Positions 8,317 to 17,022 of a DNA stretch of 64,000 bases are shown here, one piece after another (within the stretch, counting starts at the first letter, position 1; each line of letters begins with the position of its first letter). The notes beneath the pieces are model-generated. The model was not told the DNA's origin and made no database searches. It saw only the letters and a program-made list of their open reading frames with translations. The translations under genes and the position numbers were made by a program. The stretch lies in contig JBKJNY010000044.1 in assembly GCA_046593355.1 (NCBI GenBank), forward strand, positions 62,001 through 126,000. The letters run 5' to 3'. Source of the DNA: SXOA01 sp046593355. GTDB taxonomy: Bacteria; Planctomycetota; Planctomycetia; Pirellulales; Pirellulaceae.

Positions 8317-9777
8317 ATGACGGAGCCTTTCGATCCCTATCGCAAATGGCTCGGCATTCCGCTCAAGGACCAGCCCCCGAACCATTATCGGCTGCTGGGG
8401 ATTGCTCACTTTGAAGACGATCCGGACGTGATTGAAAACGCGGCCACGCGGCAGATGGTCCACGTGCGGACGTTCCAATCGGGCAAGCATTCAGCGCTCT
8501 CGCAAAAGATCCTCAACGAGCTTGCCGCAGCCAAGCTTTGCCTGCTTCAGGCGGAGAAGAAAGCCCCGTACGACGATAAGTTACGCGTCAAACTTGCCGC
8601 GGAGGGCAAACTCTCTTCCAGCAACCTGCTGGCCCCTTCGGAAGTGATGGACGAGCCGCCGGCGGACGAAGACCAGCCGCATGAAGAAATGCCGGAGGTC
8701 CGCCGGACCTTGAGCGCGCGATGGAAGACCGATGCGGACGATCCCCTGCCGGCGGAGCCGCCGATTGTGCCCATTCCCATGCCACGGGGGATCGCGGTGG
8801 CCGCTCCGCCCAGGCTCTCCCCTTCGATCCCCCACGCCCTTTCGCCGCTGATGGTCAGCGGGCCCAGCCGCTCCACCTATCGGTCCAAGAAGTCCGCCAG
8901 TGCATCGCTCCCCATCGCCATCGCCATCATTGGGCTGTTGATTATCTTTGGCGGCGGAATTGTTGCCGTCGTGCTCAGCGGCGCGTTTTCCAAGCCGGCG
9001 GAGAAAACTCCCAAGAAGTCTTCCGCCTCGCCCACGAATTTCCCTCTCGGCACTGCCGCGAAGGAAAAGGACACGAAGGATTCTTTCAAATTCCACAGCA
9101 CGCCGGCCGAGCAAGCCCAGCCCGAGCTGCCCAAGAAAAAGCCGCGGGACCGGGGCCTGCTGGAGGACGAGTTGCGGCAAGCGCTGTTTCTCGGCCGGCA
9201 GGCACTGGAAAAACGGGACGCCGACATGTGCAAGAGTCACGTCGTCACGGCGGAGTACTTGCTCGACGGCCATCCCGAAGCTGACCCCCAGCTCAAGGTG
9301 CAGGTCCAGTTGCTCCGCCTGCTCCTGAATATGAACGGAGAATTCTGGTCCCTCGCGCGAGACGCGGCCATCAACGGCAAGGTGGCCGGCGGTGAGAAGA
9401 TCAAGTTTCGCAAGCAAGAATTCCAGCTTGTTTCCCACGAAGGGGATCTCGTCACTTACAAGACTGGGGACCAGAAACAAACGTCCCCGCTAATGGAAAT
9501 GGACGCCAGGATGGCCCTCGCCCTCGTGCTGCACAGTACCCAGGAGGACCACGGCAAGCGGCTGACGATGCTGGCCTTCGGCATGGTGGACAAGCCAGCG
9601 AGCGAAGAGAATTTCGACCGCAGTTGGGTCCAGAGCGAGTACACTCGCCTGGCCCTCGAAGGGCACACCAACGCCATTCTGGCCCGTGAGTTGGGGGTGG
9701 AAGAGAAGCCGGACCCCGCTACGACGAAAATCCCGCCAGGGGACGAGGACGAGACCTCCAAGGACGGGCAGTTTTGA
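8317..9777 (+). CDS. J-like domain protein with one membrane span
   Basis: The chosen start (ATG at 8317, MTEPFDPYRKWLGI) puts the conserved module at the N-terminus; ATGs at 8239, 8266 and 8284 are in frame and no start has a strong ribosome site. Residues 5-85 (FDPYRKWLGIPLKDQPPNHY, RLLGI, LSQKILNELAAAKLCLL, KKAPYDDKL) resemble a degenerate DnaJ domain common in planctomycete kinases and membrane proteins. It has no HPD tripeptide, so DnaK stimulation is doubtful. A Pro-rich linker leads to one transmembrane helix (LPIAIAIIGLLIIFGGGIVA, about residues 193-220), then a charged linker and a helical C-terminal region. It may belong to the preceding GTPase cluster, but the palindrome between them leaves that open. 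Confidence 0.75.
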   Translation: MTEPFDPYRKWLGIPLKDQPPNHYRLLGIAHFEDDPDVIENAATRQMVHVRTFQSGKHSALSQKILNELAAAKLCLLQAEKKAPYDDKLRVKLAAEGKLSSSNLLAPSEVMDEPPADEDQPHEEMPEVRRTLSARWKTDADDPLPAEPPIVPIPMPRGIAVAAPPRLSPSIPHALSPLMVSGPSRSTYRSKKSASASLPIAIAIIGLLIIFGGGIVAVVLSGAFSKPAEKTPKKSSASPTNFPLGTAAKEKDTKDSFKFHSTPAEQAQPELPKKKPRDRGLLEDELRQALFLGRQALEKRDADMCKSHVVTAEYLLDGHPEADPQLKVQVQLLRLLLNMNGEFWSLARDAAINGKVAGGEKIKFRKQEFQLVSHEGDLVTYKTGDQKQTSPLMEMDARMALALVLHSTQEDHGKRLTMLAFGMVDKPASEENFDRSWVQSEYTRLALEGHTNAILARELGVEEKPDPATTKIPPGDEDETSKDGQF

Positions 9778-9903
9778 AACCAGCCTGAAGCGCAAAGAAA
9801 AGGAAATCGCGGAAGGAAACGGCCGCACTCTGGAGAGGTCGCGATAATACCAATCCCCCGCCTCCCGCGGTTTCCTTCGCTTGCGCTTCAGGCTTGTTTC
9901 ATG
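9775..9903. repeat. Palindromic element upstream of the histidine kinase
   Basis: GAAACCAGCCTGAAGCGCAA at the left end faces TTGCGCTTCAGGCTTGTTTC at the right end, with further complementary blocks inside (GGAAAC against GTTTCC). The same type of element lies on the other side of the kinase gene at 12137-12238. Confidence 0.75.
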
Positions 9904-10028
9904 GCACGCTATTTGCTGAAAGCCCTTGGTTCCCCACAGCGCAGCCGCCCGGCTCAAGGATGACTGGCTCGCCAAGATGTGGGAACCCGCGTTGTAAGTT
10001 TCCTCCACAACTTGCTAGCAGACCGCAC

Positions 10029-12140
10029 ATGGCTATCAACGGGCAAACTCCGGCGATGAACGCCACGTTCCCCTCCCCATGCTGCCCCGAAAAAAGCGAA
10101 CTGGATTTTCGGCACCTTTTGGAGAAACTCCCTGCCGCCGCTTACACTTGCGATGCCTCGGGCCTCATTACCTACTACAACTCCCAGGCGGTGGAGCTGT
10201 GGGGACGGGCTCCCAAACTCAACGACCCCGAGGACCGGTTTTGCGGGTCATTCAAGCTTTTTTCCGCGAAAGGCGACCCAATCAGGCACGACGAGTGTTG
10301 GATGGCACTAGCGCTCCGGGAAAACAGGAGCTTTTTGCGGGAAGAAATCATTGTCGAGCGGTCCGATGGCAGCCGAGCGACTGTTCTAGCGCACGCCAAT
10401 CCGCTTCATGACGAGTCAGGGAAGCTCGTCGGAGCGGTCAATGTCCTGGTCGATATCAGCGACCGCAAACGGGCCGAAGTTGCCCTCGCAACCCTCACGG
10501 ACCGCTATGCCACCCAGATCGCGGACCTGAATCGCTTGCACGAGTTGAGCATGAGGCTCTCCAACTCGCTGCGGCTCCGTCCCATCCTGGACGAGACCCT
10601 GAAGATGGCCGTCGCCGTGGAAAACGCCGACTTCGGCTTGCTGTCCCTATGCGATGCCGAGGGCCAGAACTTGGAACTTGGTGCGAGCATCGGATTTGAG
10701 GAAGAGTTTCTCAAAAAGGTCGAGCGGATCCCCGCCGGCAGCGGCTCCTGCGGCACCTGCTTTGCCGAGCGCCGCCGGGTCGTCGTTGAGGACGTGGAAA
10801 CGGACCCCCTGTTGGAGCCCTACCGCGACGAAGCTCGCCAGGCCGGCTTCCGCTCGGTTCACAGCACGCCGCTCATCGCCCGCACCGGCAAAATCCTGGG
10901 AGTCCTCTCCACCTTCTGCCGGCAGCCCCGCCGTCCGACGGAGCGCGAGCTGCACCTCATCGACCTCGCCACGCGGCAGGCGGTGGACTTCATCGAAAAC
11001 GCCAATCTTTATACGAAACTGGAAGAGGCCGACCGCCGCAAGGATGAATTCCTGGCGACGCTGGCCCACGAGCTGCGCAATCCGCTGGCCCCCATCCGCA
11101 ACTCGCTTCACATCATGCGCCTGACCGGAAACTCCACCCCCAGCGAAGGGGTGCAAGAGATGCTGGAGCGCCAGGTCGAGCACCTGGTCCGCCTCGTCGA
11201 CGACCTGATGGAAATCAGCCGCATCACCCGCGGCAAGATGGAGCTTCGCCGCGAGCCGGTGGAGCTCTCGTCCATCGTCCGAGCGGCGCTCGAATCGAGC
11301 ATGACGCACATCGAAGCTGCCGGCCATCAACTGTCGGTCTCGCTCCCGGCGGAACGGCTGATGTTGGATGGTGACGCGGTGCGGCTGGCCCAGGTGTTCT
11401 CCAATCTACTCAACAACGCTGCGAAGTACACGGACCACGGCGGACAGATCTGGCTGACCGCGCGCCGCGAACGGGAAGAAGTGATCGTCACCGTCAAGGA
11501 CACCGGCGTCGGCATCCCGGCCGAAACGCTTCCGCGAGTATTCGACCTGTTCGCCCAGGTGGAGCGCAACCGGCCCCAGGGGGGCCTGGGCATCGGTCTC
11601 TCGCTCGTCAAGCGCCTGGTCACGATGCACGGTGGACAGGTGGAAGCCCGCAGCGGCGGCCGGGGATTCGGCAGCGAATTCACCGTCCGACTGCCGCTGC
11701 TGCCGGCCGCGCAATCCCGTGTTGTGAATTCCAAGGGAACGCCCTATGCAAGCGCCACGGCCATTCCGCCGCGGCGAATCCTGATCGTCGACGACAATAA
11801 GGATGCCGCCGATACGCTCGGCATGCTCCTGCGGGCACTAGGGATGGAAATCCAGGTGGTCTACAGCGCCGCTGCCGCCTTGCTGGCCCTGGAAAGCTTT
11901 CGCCCCTCCGTGATCCTGACGGACCTCGGGATGCCCGGCATGGACGGATATCAACTGGCGCGGCGGATTCGGCAGGACGCTGACTTCCACGATGTCAAGC
12001 TGATCGCCCTCACCGGCTGGGGGCAGCCCGAGGACCGCCATCGCAGCACGGCTGCCGGTTTTGACCATCACCTCGTCAAGCCCGTGCAATTCGACGCCCT
12101 CCAGTCGCTGCTGCTCTCGTCGCCGCCGACACCAGCCTGA
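10029..12140 (+). CDS. Hybrid sensor histidine kinase (PAS-GAF-HisKA-HATPase-REC)
   Basis: The ATG at 10029 (MAINGQTPAMN) is preferred; the longer frame reads into the upstream palindrome. The order is: PAS domain (about residues 20-145, ending LVDISDRKRAEVAL), GAF (about 165-325), dimerisation helix with the H-box LATLAHELRNPLAPIRNSL, and ATPase domain with N-box FSNLLNNAAKYT, G1 KDTGVGIP and G2 GGLGIGLSLVKRLV. A receiver domain ends the protein (ILIVDDNKDAA, phospho-acceptor in LTDLGMPGMDG, LVKPV). No transmembrane helix is seen, so it senses a cytoplasmic signal. No separate response regulator lies next to it. Confidence 0.92.
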   Translation: MAINGQTPAMNATFPSPCCPEKSELDFRHLLEKLPAAAYTCDASGLITYYNSQAVELWGRAPKLNDPEDRFCGSFKLFSAKGDPIRHDECWMALALRENRSFLREEIIVERSDGSRATVLAHANPLHDESGKLVGAVNVLVDISDRKRAEVALATLTDRYATQIADLNRLHELSMRLSNSLRLRPILDETLKMAVAVENADFGLLSLCDAEGQNLELGASIGFEEEFLKKVERIPAGSGSCGTCFAERRRVVVEDVETDPLLEPYRDEARQAGFRSVHSTPLIARTGKILGVLSTFCRQPRRPTERELHLIDLATRQAVDFIENANLYTKLEEADRRKDEFLATLAHELRNPLAPIRNSLHIMRLTGNSTPSEGVQEMLERQVEHLVRLVDDLMEISRITRGKMELRREPVELSSIVRAALESSMTHIEAAGHQLSVSLPAERLMLDGDAVRLAQVFSNLLNNAAKYTDHGGQIWLTARREREEVIVTVKDTGVGIPAETLPRVFDLFAQVERNRPQGGLGIGLSLVKRLVTMHGGQVEARSGGRGFGSEFTVRLPLLPAAQSRVVNSKGTPYASATAIPPRRILIVDDNKDAADTLGMLLRALGMEIQVVYSAAAALLALESFRPSVILTDLGMPGMDGYQLARRIRQDADFHDVKLIALTGWGQPEDRHRSTAAGFDHHLVKPVQFDALQSLLLSSPPTPA

Positions 12141-12238
12141 CGCGCCAGCGAAGGAAACCGCTGGAGGCGGGGGGATCGGCAGTAACGCGACCGCTCAGGA
12201 GCGCAGCGGTTTCCTTCGCTTGCGCGTCAGGCTGGTGT
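12137..12238. repeat. Palindromic element downstream of the histidine kinase
   Basis: CCTGACGCGCCAGCGAAGGA on the left faces TTCCTTCGCTTGCGCGTCAG on the right, and GAAACCGCT pairs with AGCGGTTTC. It starts at the kinase stop codon and may also end transcription. Confidence 0.75.
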
Positions 12239-12317
12239 GAAATAATCCCCCGCATCAGCACCAAACGCTACAATTTCGGCATCCCCGAAGTCTCAAATCT
12301 CAAATCTCAAATCTCAA

Positions 12318-13826
12318 ATGCTTTCCTCCCCCTACGAAACCCTCTGCCGTCTCACCCGCGAAACGGCCCTGCTGCAATCCATCGAAGCTCTGATCGGCTG
12401 GGACGAGCGGACCTACATGCCGCCGGCCGCGGGAGAGTATCGCGCGGAGCAAATGACGTATCTGTCCGGCCTCATCCATCAGCGGCGGACGGACAAGCGG
12501 ATCGGGGAACTGCTGGAGGCGCTCGTCGCCAGCCCGCTGAACAAAGACAAACACAGCGACGAAGCCACGACCATCCGCCAGCTCCAGCGGGACTACGTCA
12601 AACAAGTCAAGCTGCCGCAGGCGCTCGTGGAGGAATTGACCAGGGCCAGCGTACTGGGGCAGCAAGCCTGGGTGGAAGCCCGCAAGAACAACGACTTTCC
12701 CGCCTTCGCCCCGCACGTCAAAAAGCTCTTTGAGCTCAAGCGGCAGCAGGCGGAGGCCCTGGGCTACAAGGCGAGTCCCTACGACGCGCTCCTCGACGAC
12801 TTCGAGCCCGACGCCCTCACTGCCGACGTGGCCAAGGTTCTAGCGGACCTGAGGAAAGAGCTGGTCCCGCTCGTCCAGGCCATTCAGCAAGCCAAGAAGC
12901 GGCCCAATGCCAGCATCCTCACCCGCGAGTATCCAACCGCCGGCCAGGAGGCATTCGGCAAGGCCGCCGCGGCTGCCGTCGGGTTTGATTTCAAGCGCGG
13001 GCGGCTGGATGTGACGCATCACCCTTTTTGCAGCGGCATGGGTCCGCACGACTGCCGCCTTACCACCCGTTACGACGAGCACTTCTTTCCGTGCGCCCTC
13101 TTCGGCACCCTGCACGAAGCCGGCCACGGCATGTACGACCAGGGCCTCCGGCCGGAGCTCTTCGGCCTGCCCCCCGGCATGTACGTTTCGCTGGGCATCC
13201 ACGAGTCCCAGTCCCGCATGTGGGAAAATCTCGTCGGCCGCAGCCGGGCCTTCTGGCAGCACTTCTATCCCCAGTTCCGCGAGACTTTCCCAATCGTCCG
13301 CGACGTCTCGCTCGACGACTTCTATTTCGCCATCAACGGCGTGCAGCCCTCACTCATCCGCGTGGAAGCCGACGAGGCCACCTACAACCTGCACATCATC
13401 GTCCGTTTTGAGCTGGAGCAGGCCCTGCTCAGCGGCGACTTGCCCGTGGATGACCTGCCAGGCGCCTGGCGCGAAAAGTACGAGCAGTATCTCGGCATCC
13501 AGCCCCAGGGCGACGCCGACGGCTGCCTGCAGGACATCCACTGGTCCGCGGCCCTCATCGGCTACTTCCCTACGTACTCGCTCGGCAACCTCTACGCGGC
13601 CCAGTTCTTCGAACAAGCGGACAAAGACCTGGGGGGCCTGGCGGCGCAATTCTCCTGCGGCGATTTCACGCCCCTCAAAGAATGGCTGCAGCGGAACATC
13701 CACCACCGCGGCCAATGCTACACCGCCGCCGAGCTCGTGCAGCTCGTCACCGGCAAACCCCTCACCCACGCCCCCCTCATCCGCCACCTCCGCGGCAAGC
13801 TGGAGCCGCTGTATGGGCTGGCGTAG
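12318..13826 (+). CDS. M32-family metallocarboxypeptidase
   Basis: This 502-residue cytoplasmic protein matches carboxypeptidase Taq (peptidase family M32) in length and motifs. The zinc site is TLHEAGHGMYDQG, and the family signature IHESQSRMWEN with the third metal ligand follows about 35 residues later. The N-terminal ELIGWDERTYMPP-like segment (here ALIGWDERTYMPP) is also typical. It removes C-terminal residues from peptides, probably in general peptide turnover. The start ATG follows a short AAATCTC repeat and has no strong ribosome site. It is not obviously coupled to its neighbours. Confidence 0.93.
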   Translation: MLSSPYETLCRLTRETALLQSIEALIGWDERTYMPPAAGEYRAEQMTYLSGLIHQRRTDKRIGELLEALVASPLNKDKHSDEATTIRQLQRDYVKQVKLPQALVEELTRASVLGQQAWVEARKNNDFPAFAPHVKKLFELKRQQAEALGYKASPYDALLDDFEPDALTADVAKVLADLRKELVPLVQAIQQAKKRPNASILTREYPTAGQEAFGKAAAAAVGFDFKRGRLDVTHHPFCSGMGPHDCRLTTRYDEHFFPCALFGTLHEAGHGMYDQGLRPELFGLPPGMYVSLGIHESQSRMWENLVGRSRAFWQHFYPQFRETFPIVRDVSLDDFYFAINGVQPSLIRVEADEATYNLHIIVRFELEQALLSGDLPVDDLPGAWREKYEQYLGIQPQGDADGCLQDIHWSAALIGYFPTYSLGNLYAAQFFEQADKDLGGLAAQFSCGDFTPLKEWLQRNIHHRGQCYTAAELVQLVTGKPLTHAPLIRHLRGKLEPLYGLA

Positions 13827-13995
13827 ATAAGCCACTAACCCGACTCTTTTGCAGGCCCGCAGGGCCGACCGTACGAAAGCCCAGGCCGCAGGCCTGGGTT
13901 CGCTGGAATCGAGCCCTTGCCCTCGCGCGCTGCTTTCGTCATTTGAGCGTGTTAAGATAAAGGCTCCGACGCTCGCTGCCTGAAGTTGCCAGCCC

Positions 13996-16743
13996 ATGAC
14001 GCTGAATGAATCGCAAACCCGCTCGCAACTCATTGATCCTCAACTGCGGGTTGCTGGCTGGCGGCTTAACGACCGGAGTCAGGTCGGGTTCGAGATACCC
14101 GTCGATGGGTACGACGCCGAGCCATGGAACGGCGTAACCGATTACTGCCTCTACGATGCCTCCGGCGAAGTCCTCGCCGTCGTCGAGGCAAAGAAATGCA
14201 CCCGCAATCCCCGCGAAGCGGACGAGCAGCTCCGCCATTACGTCACGGAGATTGCCAAAAAACAGTCTTACGCCCCGTTCGGTTTCATGACCAACGGCGG
14301 CGACATCTGGTTCTGGGAAATCGGCCTGGCGAATCCACGGCAGGTTGCCGGGTTCTTCACCGTCGAAGACTTGCTCAGGCTCAAGTTCCTCAGGCAAAAT
14401 CGGCTGCCGCTGGAAAGCACCTCCATCAGCCCCACCATTGTCGAGCGCCCCTATCAGCATGAGGCGATTCGCCGCGTAGGCGAAGCTTTCGCCGCCAACA
14501 AGCGCCGCGCGCTATTGGTCATGGCCACGGGAACCGGTAAGACCCGGACGACGATGGCGCTCATCGATGTCTTTCTCCGCGCCAACCAGGCTCAGAACGT
14601 CTTGTTCCTGGCGGACCGCGACGCCCTCGTGCAACAGGCCCTCTCCGATGGATTCAAGGACCACCTCCCCCACGAGCCGCGGGACCGAATCTATACGCAC
14701 CAGGTCGACAGGAACAAACGTCTCTTCGTCGCCACCGAGCAGACTCTAGCCCTCTGCTATGGCAAATTCAGTCCGGGCTTCTTTGATCTGATCATCTTTG
14801 ACGAGGCCCACCGCTCCCTGTTCAAACGGTTCAGCGAAGTCATCGAATATTTCGACGCTCGCATGATCGGCCTCACCGCCACCCCGGCCAACTTTCTGGA
14901 CCGCGACACCTACCGCTTGTTTGGCTGCGACGCCAACGCGCCGACATTTCTCTACGACTACCCGCAAGCCGTGCGGGATGGCTTTCTCGTCGATTTCAGC
15001 CTCTATCAGGCCCAGACCGGCTTTCAGCGCAAAGGCATCAAAGGGGTGGACCTGAGCGAAGAGGATCGCAATTCCCTTGCCGAGCAAGGGATCGATCCCG
15101 ACACCTTGGACTATGAAGGCACGGAAATCGAAGTAAATGTAAGCAACAAGGAGACCCTCCGCAGGCAGTGGGAGGAAATCATGGAGGTCTGCCTCAAGGA
15201 CCAGTCCGGCCAGTTGCCAGGCAAGACAATTGTTTTTGCCATGACCAAAAAACATGCCCACCGCATTTGGGAAATCTTTGAGGAGATGTATCCCCAGCAC
15301 GTCGGTCTGGCCCAGGTCATCACCTCCACCACCGAGCGGGTCCGTGACGGGAGCTACGGGGATGGCCTGATTAAGAAGTTCAAAAAGAACGACTTTCCCC
15401 GGATCGCCATTTCCGTGGACATGCTCGACACGGGAATTGACGTGCCGGAAACCGTCAATCTGGTTTTCATGAAGCCGGTCCAGTCGCTGATCAAGCTCTG
15501 GCAAATGATCGGACGCGGCACGCGCAACCATGAGGCGTGCAAATTCTTCGACCGTCTCCCCGATGGCAAGAAAACAGAATTCAAAATCATCGATTTCTGG
15601 CAAAACGACTTCAACAAGAAGGCGGATGCCAAGCCGCCGGTCGATATTCCCGTGCTTGTCTCCGTATTCAATACGCGGCTCAAGCTCCTGGAGTGCCATC
15701 TCCCCGATCAATCCGCCGAAGCCTTCGGCCAGACCGCGGCGGACCTCCGCGTGATGCTAGACCGAATCCCGCAAAGCTCCTTTCCGGTCAAGAAGGTCTG
15801 GACACAAATTGCCCCCGCCTTCGATGACGCTTTCTGGCAGCACGTCACGCCGGCCAAGCTGGATTTTCTGCGGACGCAGGCCGCCCCGCTCCTCCGCTTC
15901 GCTCCGCACGTCGATATGGCTGCCGAGACGTTCACCAGCAAAGTCGAGCGTCTGAAACTGCAAATCCTCCAGTCCACTCCCACGCCGCAATTACTGGAAT
16001 CGATTACCGAGGACGTCAGCCGCCTCCCAGACATTACGGAGCGGATCGCCACGTCGGAAAGCGCCAAGCTCGCCCTGTCAAATGACCTCGCCACCGCCAC
16101 CCCGGCGCAACTGACGAAAGTCATCACCGAGCTGGCCCCGGAGATGAAAAACCGCCGCGACAGGCCGAGTGCATTCCTGAAAATCGATCTCCCCGATTTC
16201 ATCCAGACTCGCGGCTACATTTCGGTGGGGCAGGATGGGCATCAGGTTCTGATCGACGAATACAAGCAGCGCGTGGACCGCCGCGTGCTCGAAATCGTGG
16301 AGTCTCACCCCGCCCTGACCGCCCTCCGCGAGGGGCGGGAAGTCACCGACGAACAGCTCGTCGATTTGGAGCGGACGCTGCAACGGGAACTGGGGCGCGA
16401 CGACATCCAGCTTTCACCCCGCAATATCCGCCTCGCCTATGGCTTCCGCGTCGATAACTTCCTGGCCTTCCTTCGTAACCTGCTCGCCCTGGAATCCATC
16501 CCCGATTACACCGAGCTGGTCCATCGCGGTTTCGAGCGGCATATCGAGTCTCACAACTATAGCGCCGAACAAATCCGCTTCCTCCGCTCGGTGCAGGAAG
16601 TCTTCCTGCAAAAGCGCCGCCTTTCCGCAGCCGACCTCTACGAAGCGCCGCTGACCAGCTTCGGGCGCAACGCCGTGGACCGCTTCTTCACGCCGCAGGA
16701 CATCCAAGACCTGCTCGAGCTCACCGCCAAGCTCGCCGCCTGA
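13996..16743 (+). CDS. hsdR: Type I restriction enzyme, restriction subunit HsdR
   Basis: This 915-residue protein has the N-terminal nuclease fold (YDAEPWNGVTDYCLYD, then VLAVVEAKKCTRNP as the D..ExK site). The SF2 helicase motor follows: MATGTGKTRTTMAL, LIIFDEAHRSLFKRF, MIGLTATP and DMLDTGIDVPE, with LWQMIGRGTRN as motif VI. The C-terminal part resembles the EcoEI-type subunit. It cuts unmethylated DNA after ATP-driven translocation when complexed with HsdM and HsdS. All motifs are intact. It is separated from hsdM by a 279-bp palindromic gap. Confidence 0.95.
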   Translation: MTLNESQTRSQLIDPQLRVAGWRLNDRSQVGFEIPVDGYDAEPWNGVTDYCLYDASGEVLAVVEAKKCTRNPREADEQLRHYVTEIAKKQSYAPFGFMTNGGDIWFWEIGLANPRQVAGFFTVEDLLRLKFLRQNRLPLESTSISPTIVERPYQHEAIRRVGEAFAANKRRALLVMATGTGKTRTTMALIDVFLRANQAQNVLFLADRDALVQQALSDGFKDHLPHEPRDRIYTHQVDRNKRLFVATEQTLALCYGKFSPGFFDLIIFDEAHRSLFKRFSEVIEYFDARMIGLTATPANFLDRDTYRLFGCDANAPTFLYDYPQAVRDGFLVDFSLYQAQTGFQRKGIKGVDLSEEDRNSLAEQGIDPDTLDYEGTEIEVNVSNKETLRRQWEEIMEVCLKDQSGQLPGKTIVFAMTKKHAHRIWEIFEEMYPQHVGLAQVITSTTERVRDGSYGDGLIKKFKKNDFPRIAISVDMLDTGIDVPETVNLVFMKPVQSLIKLWQMIGRGTRNHEACKFFDRLPDGKKTEFKIIDFWQNDFNKKADAKPPVDIPVLVSVFNTRLKLLECHLPDQSAEAFGQTAADLRVMLDRIPQSSFPVKKVWTQIAPAFDDAFWQHVTPAKLDFLRTQAAPLLRFAPHVDMAAETFTSKVERLKLQILQSTPTPQLLESITEDVSRLPDITERIATSESAKLALSNDLATATPAQLTKVITELAPEMKNRRDRPSAFLKIDLPDFIQTRGYISVGQDGHQVLIDEYKQRVDRRVLEIVESHPALTALREGREVTDEQLVDLERTLQRELGRDDIQLSPRNIRLAYGFRVDNFLAFLRNLLALESIPDYTELVHRGFERHIESHNYSAEQIRFLRSVQEVFLQKRRLSAADLYEAPLTSFGRNAVDRFFTPQDIQDLLELTAKLAA

Positions 16744-16751
16744 CGCCGAAG

Positions 16752-17015
16752 CGCGCCCCTTTGGGGCTCCGGAAATCGTTTGCACGCTCACCCAGGGCTT
16801 CGGCGGCTGCGCCGCCTTCACCCTGGGCTGACATAGACTGCCCCCTTGGGGCAAAGGCAAGTGCCGGCTAACTGAACAATCGCCGGCACCTAAGACTCTG
16901 TGCCCCCGGCCGCCTGCGGAGCATTGATTTCTGTGCCCCAAGGGGGCAGACTATGTCAGCCCAGGGCGAAGCCCTGGGTAGAGGTGCCGAAACCCCCAAG
17001 CCCCGAAGGGGCGCG
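16752..17015. repeat. Nested inverted repeats between hsdR and hsdM
   Basis: The outer arms are 16752-16768 and 16999-17015 (CGCGCCCCTTTGGGGCT type, one mismatch). The middle arms are 33 bases, 16821-16853 and 16934-16966, with one mismatch. An inner GTGCCGGC/GCCGGCAC pair lies at 16861-16889. The right outer arm ends 7 bp before the hsdM start codon. Confidence 0.85.
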
Positions 17016-17022
17016 CTAGCCC

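Noticed and set aside
13850..13930. Hairpins before hsdR as a tRNA-like structure
   Set aside because: The stems do not fit a cloverleaf and no T-loop or anticodon arrangement is present; it looks like another REP-type fragment.
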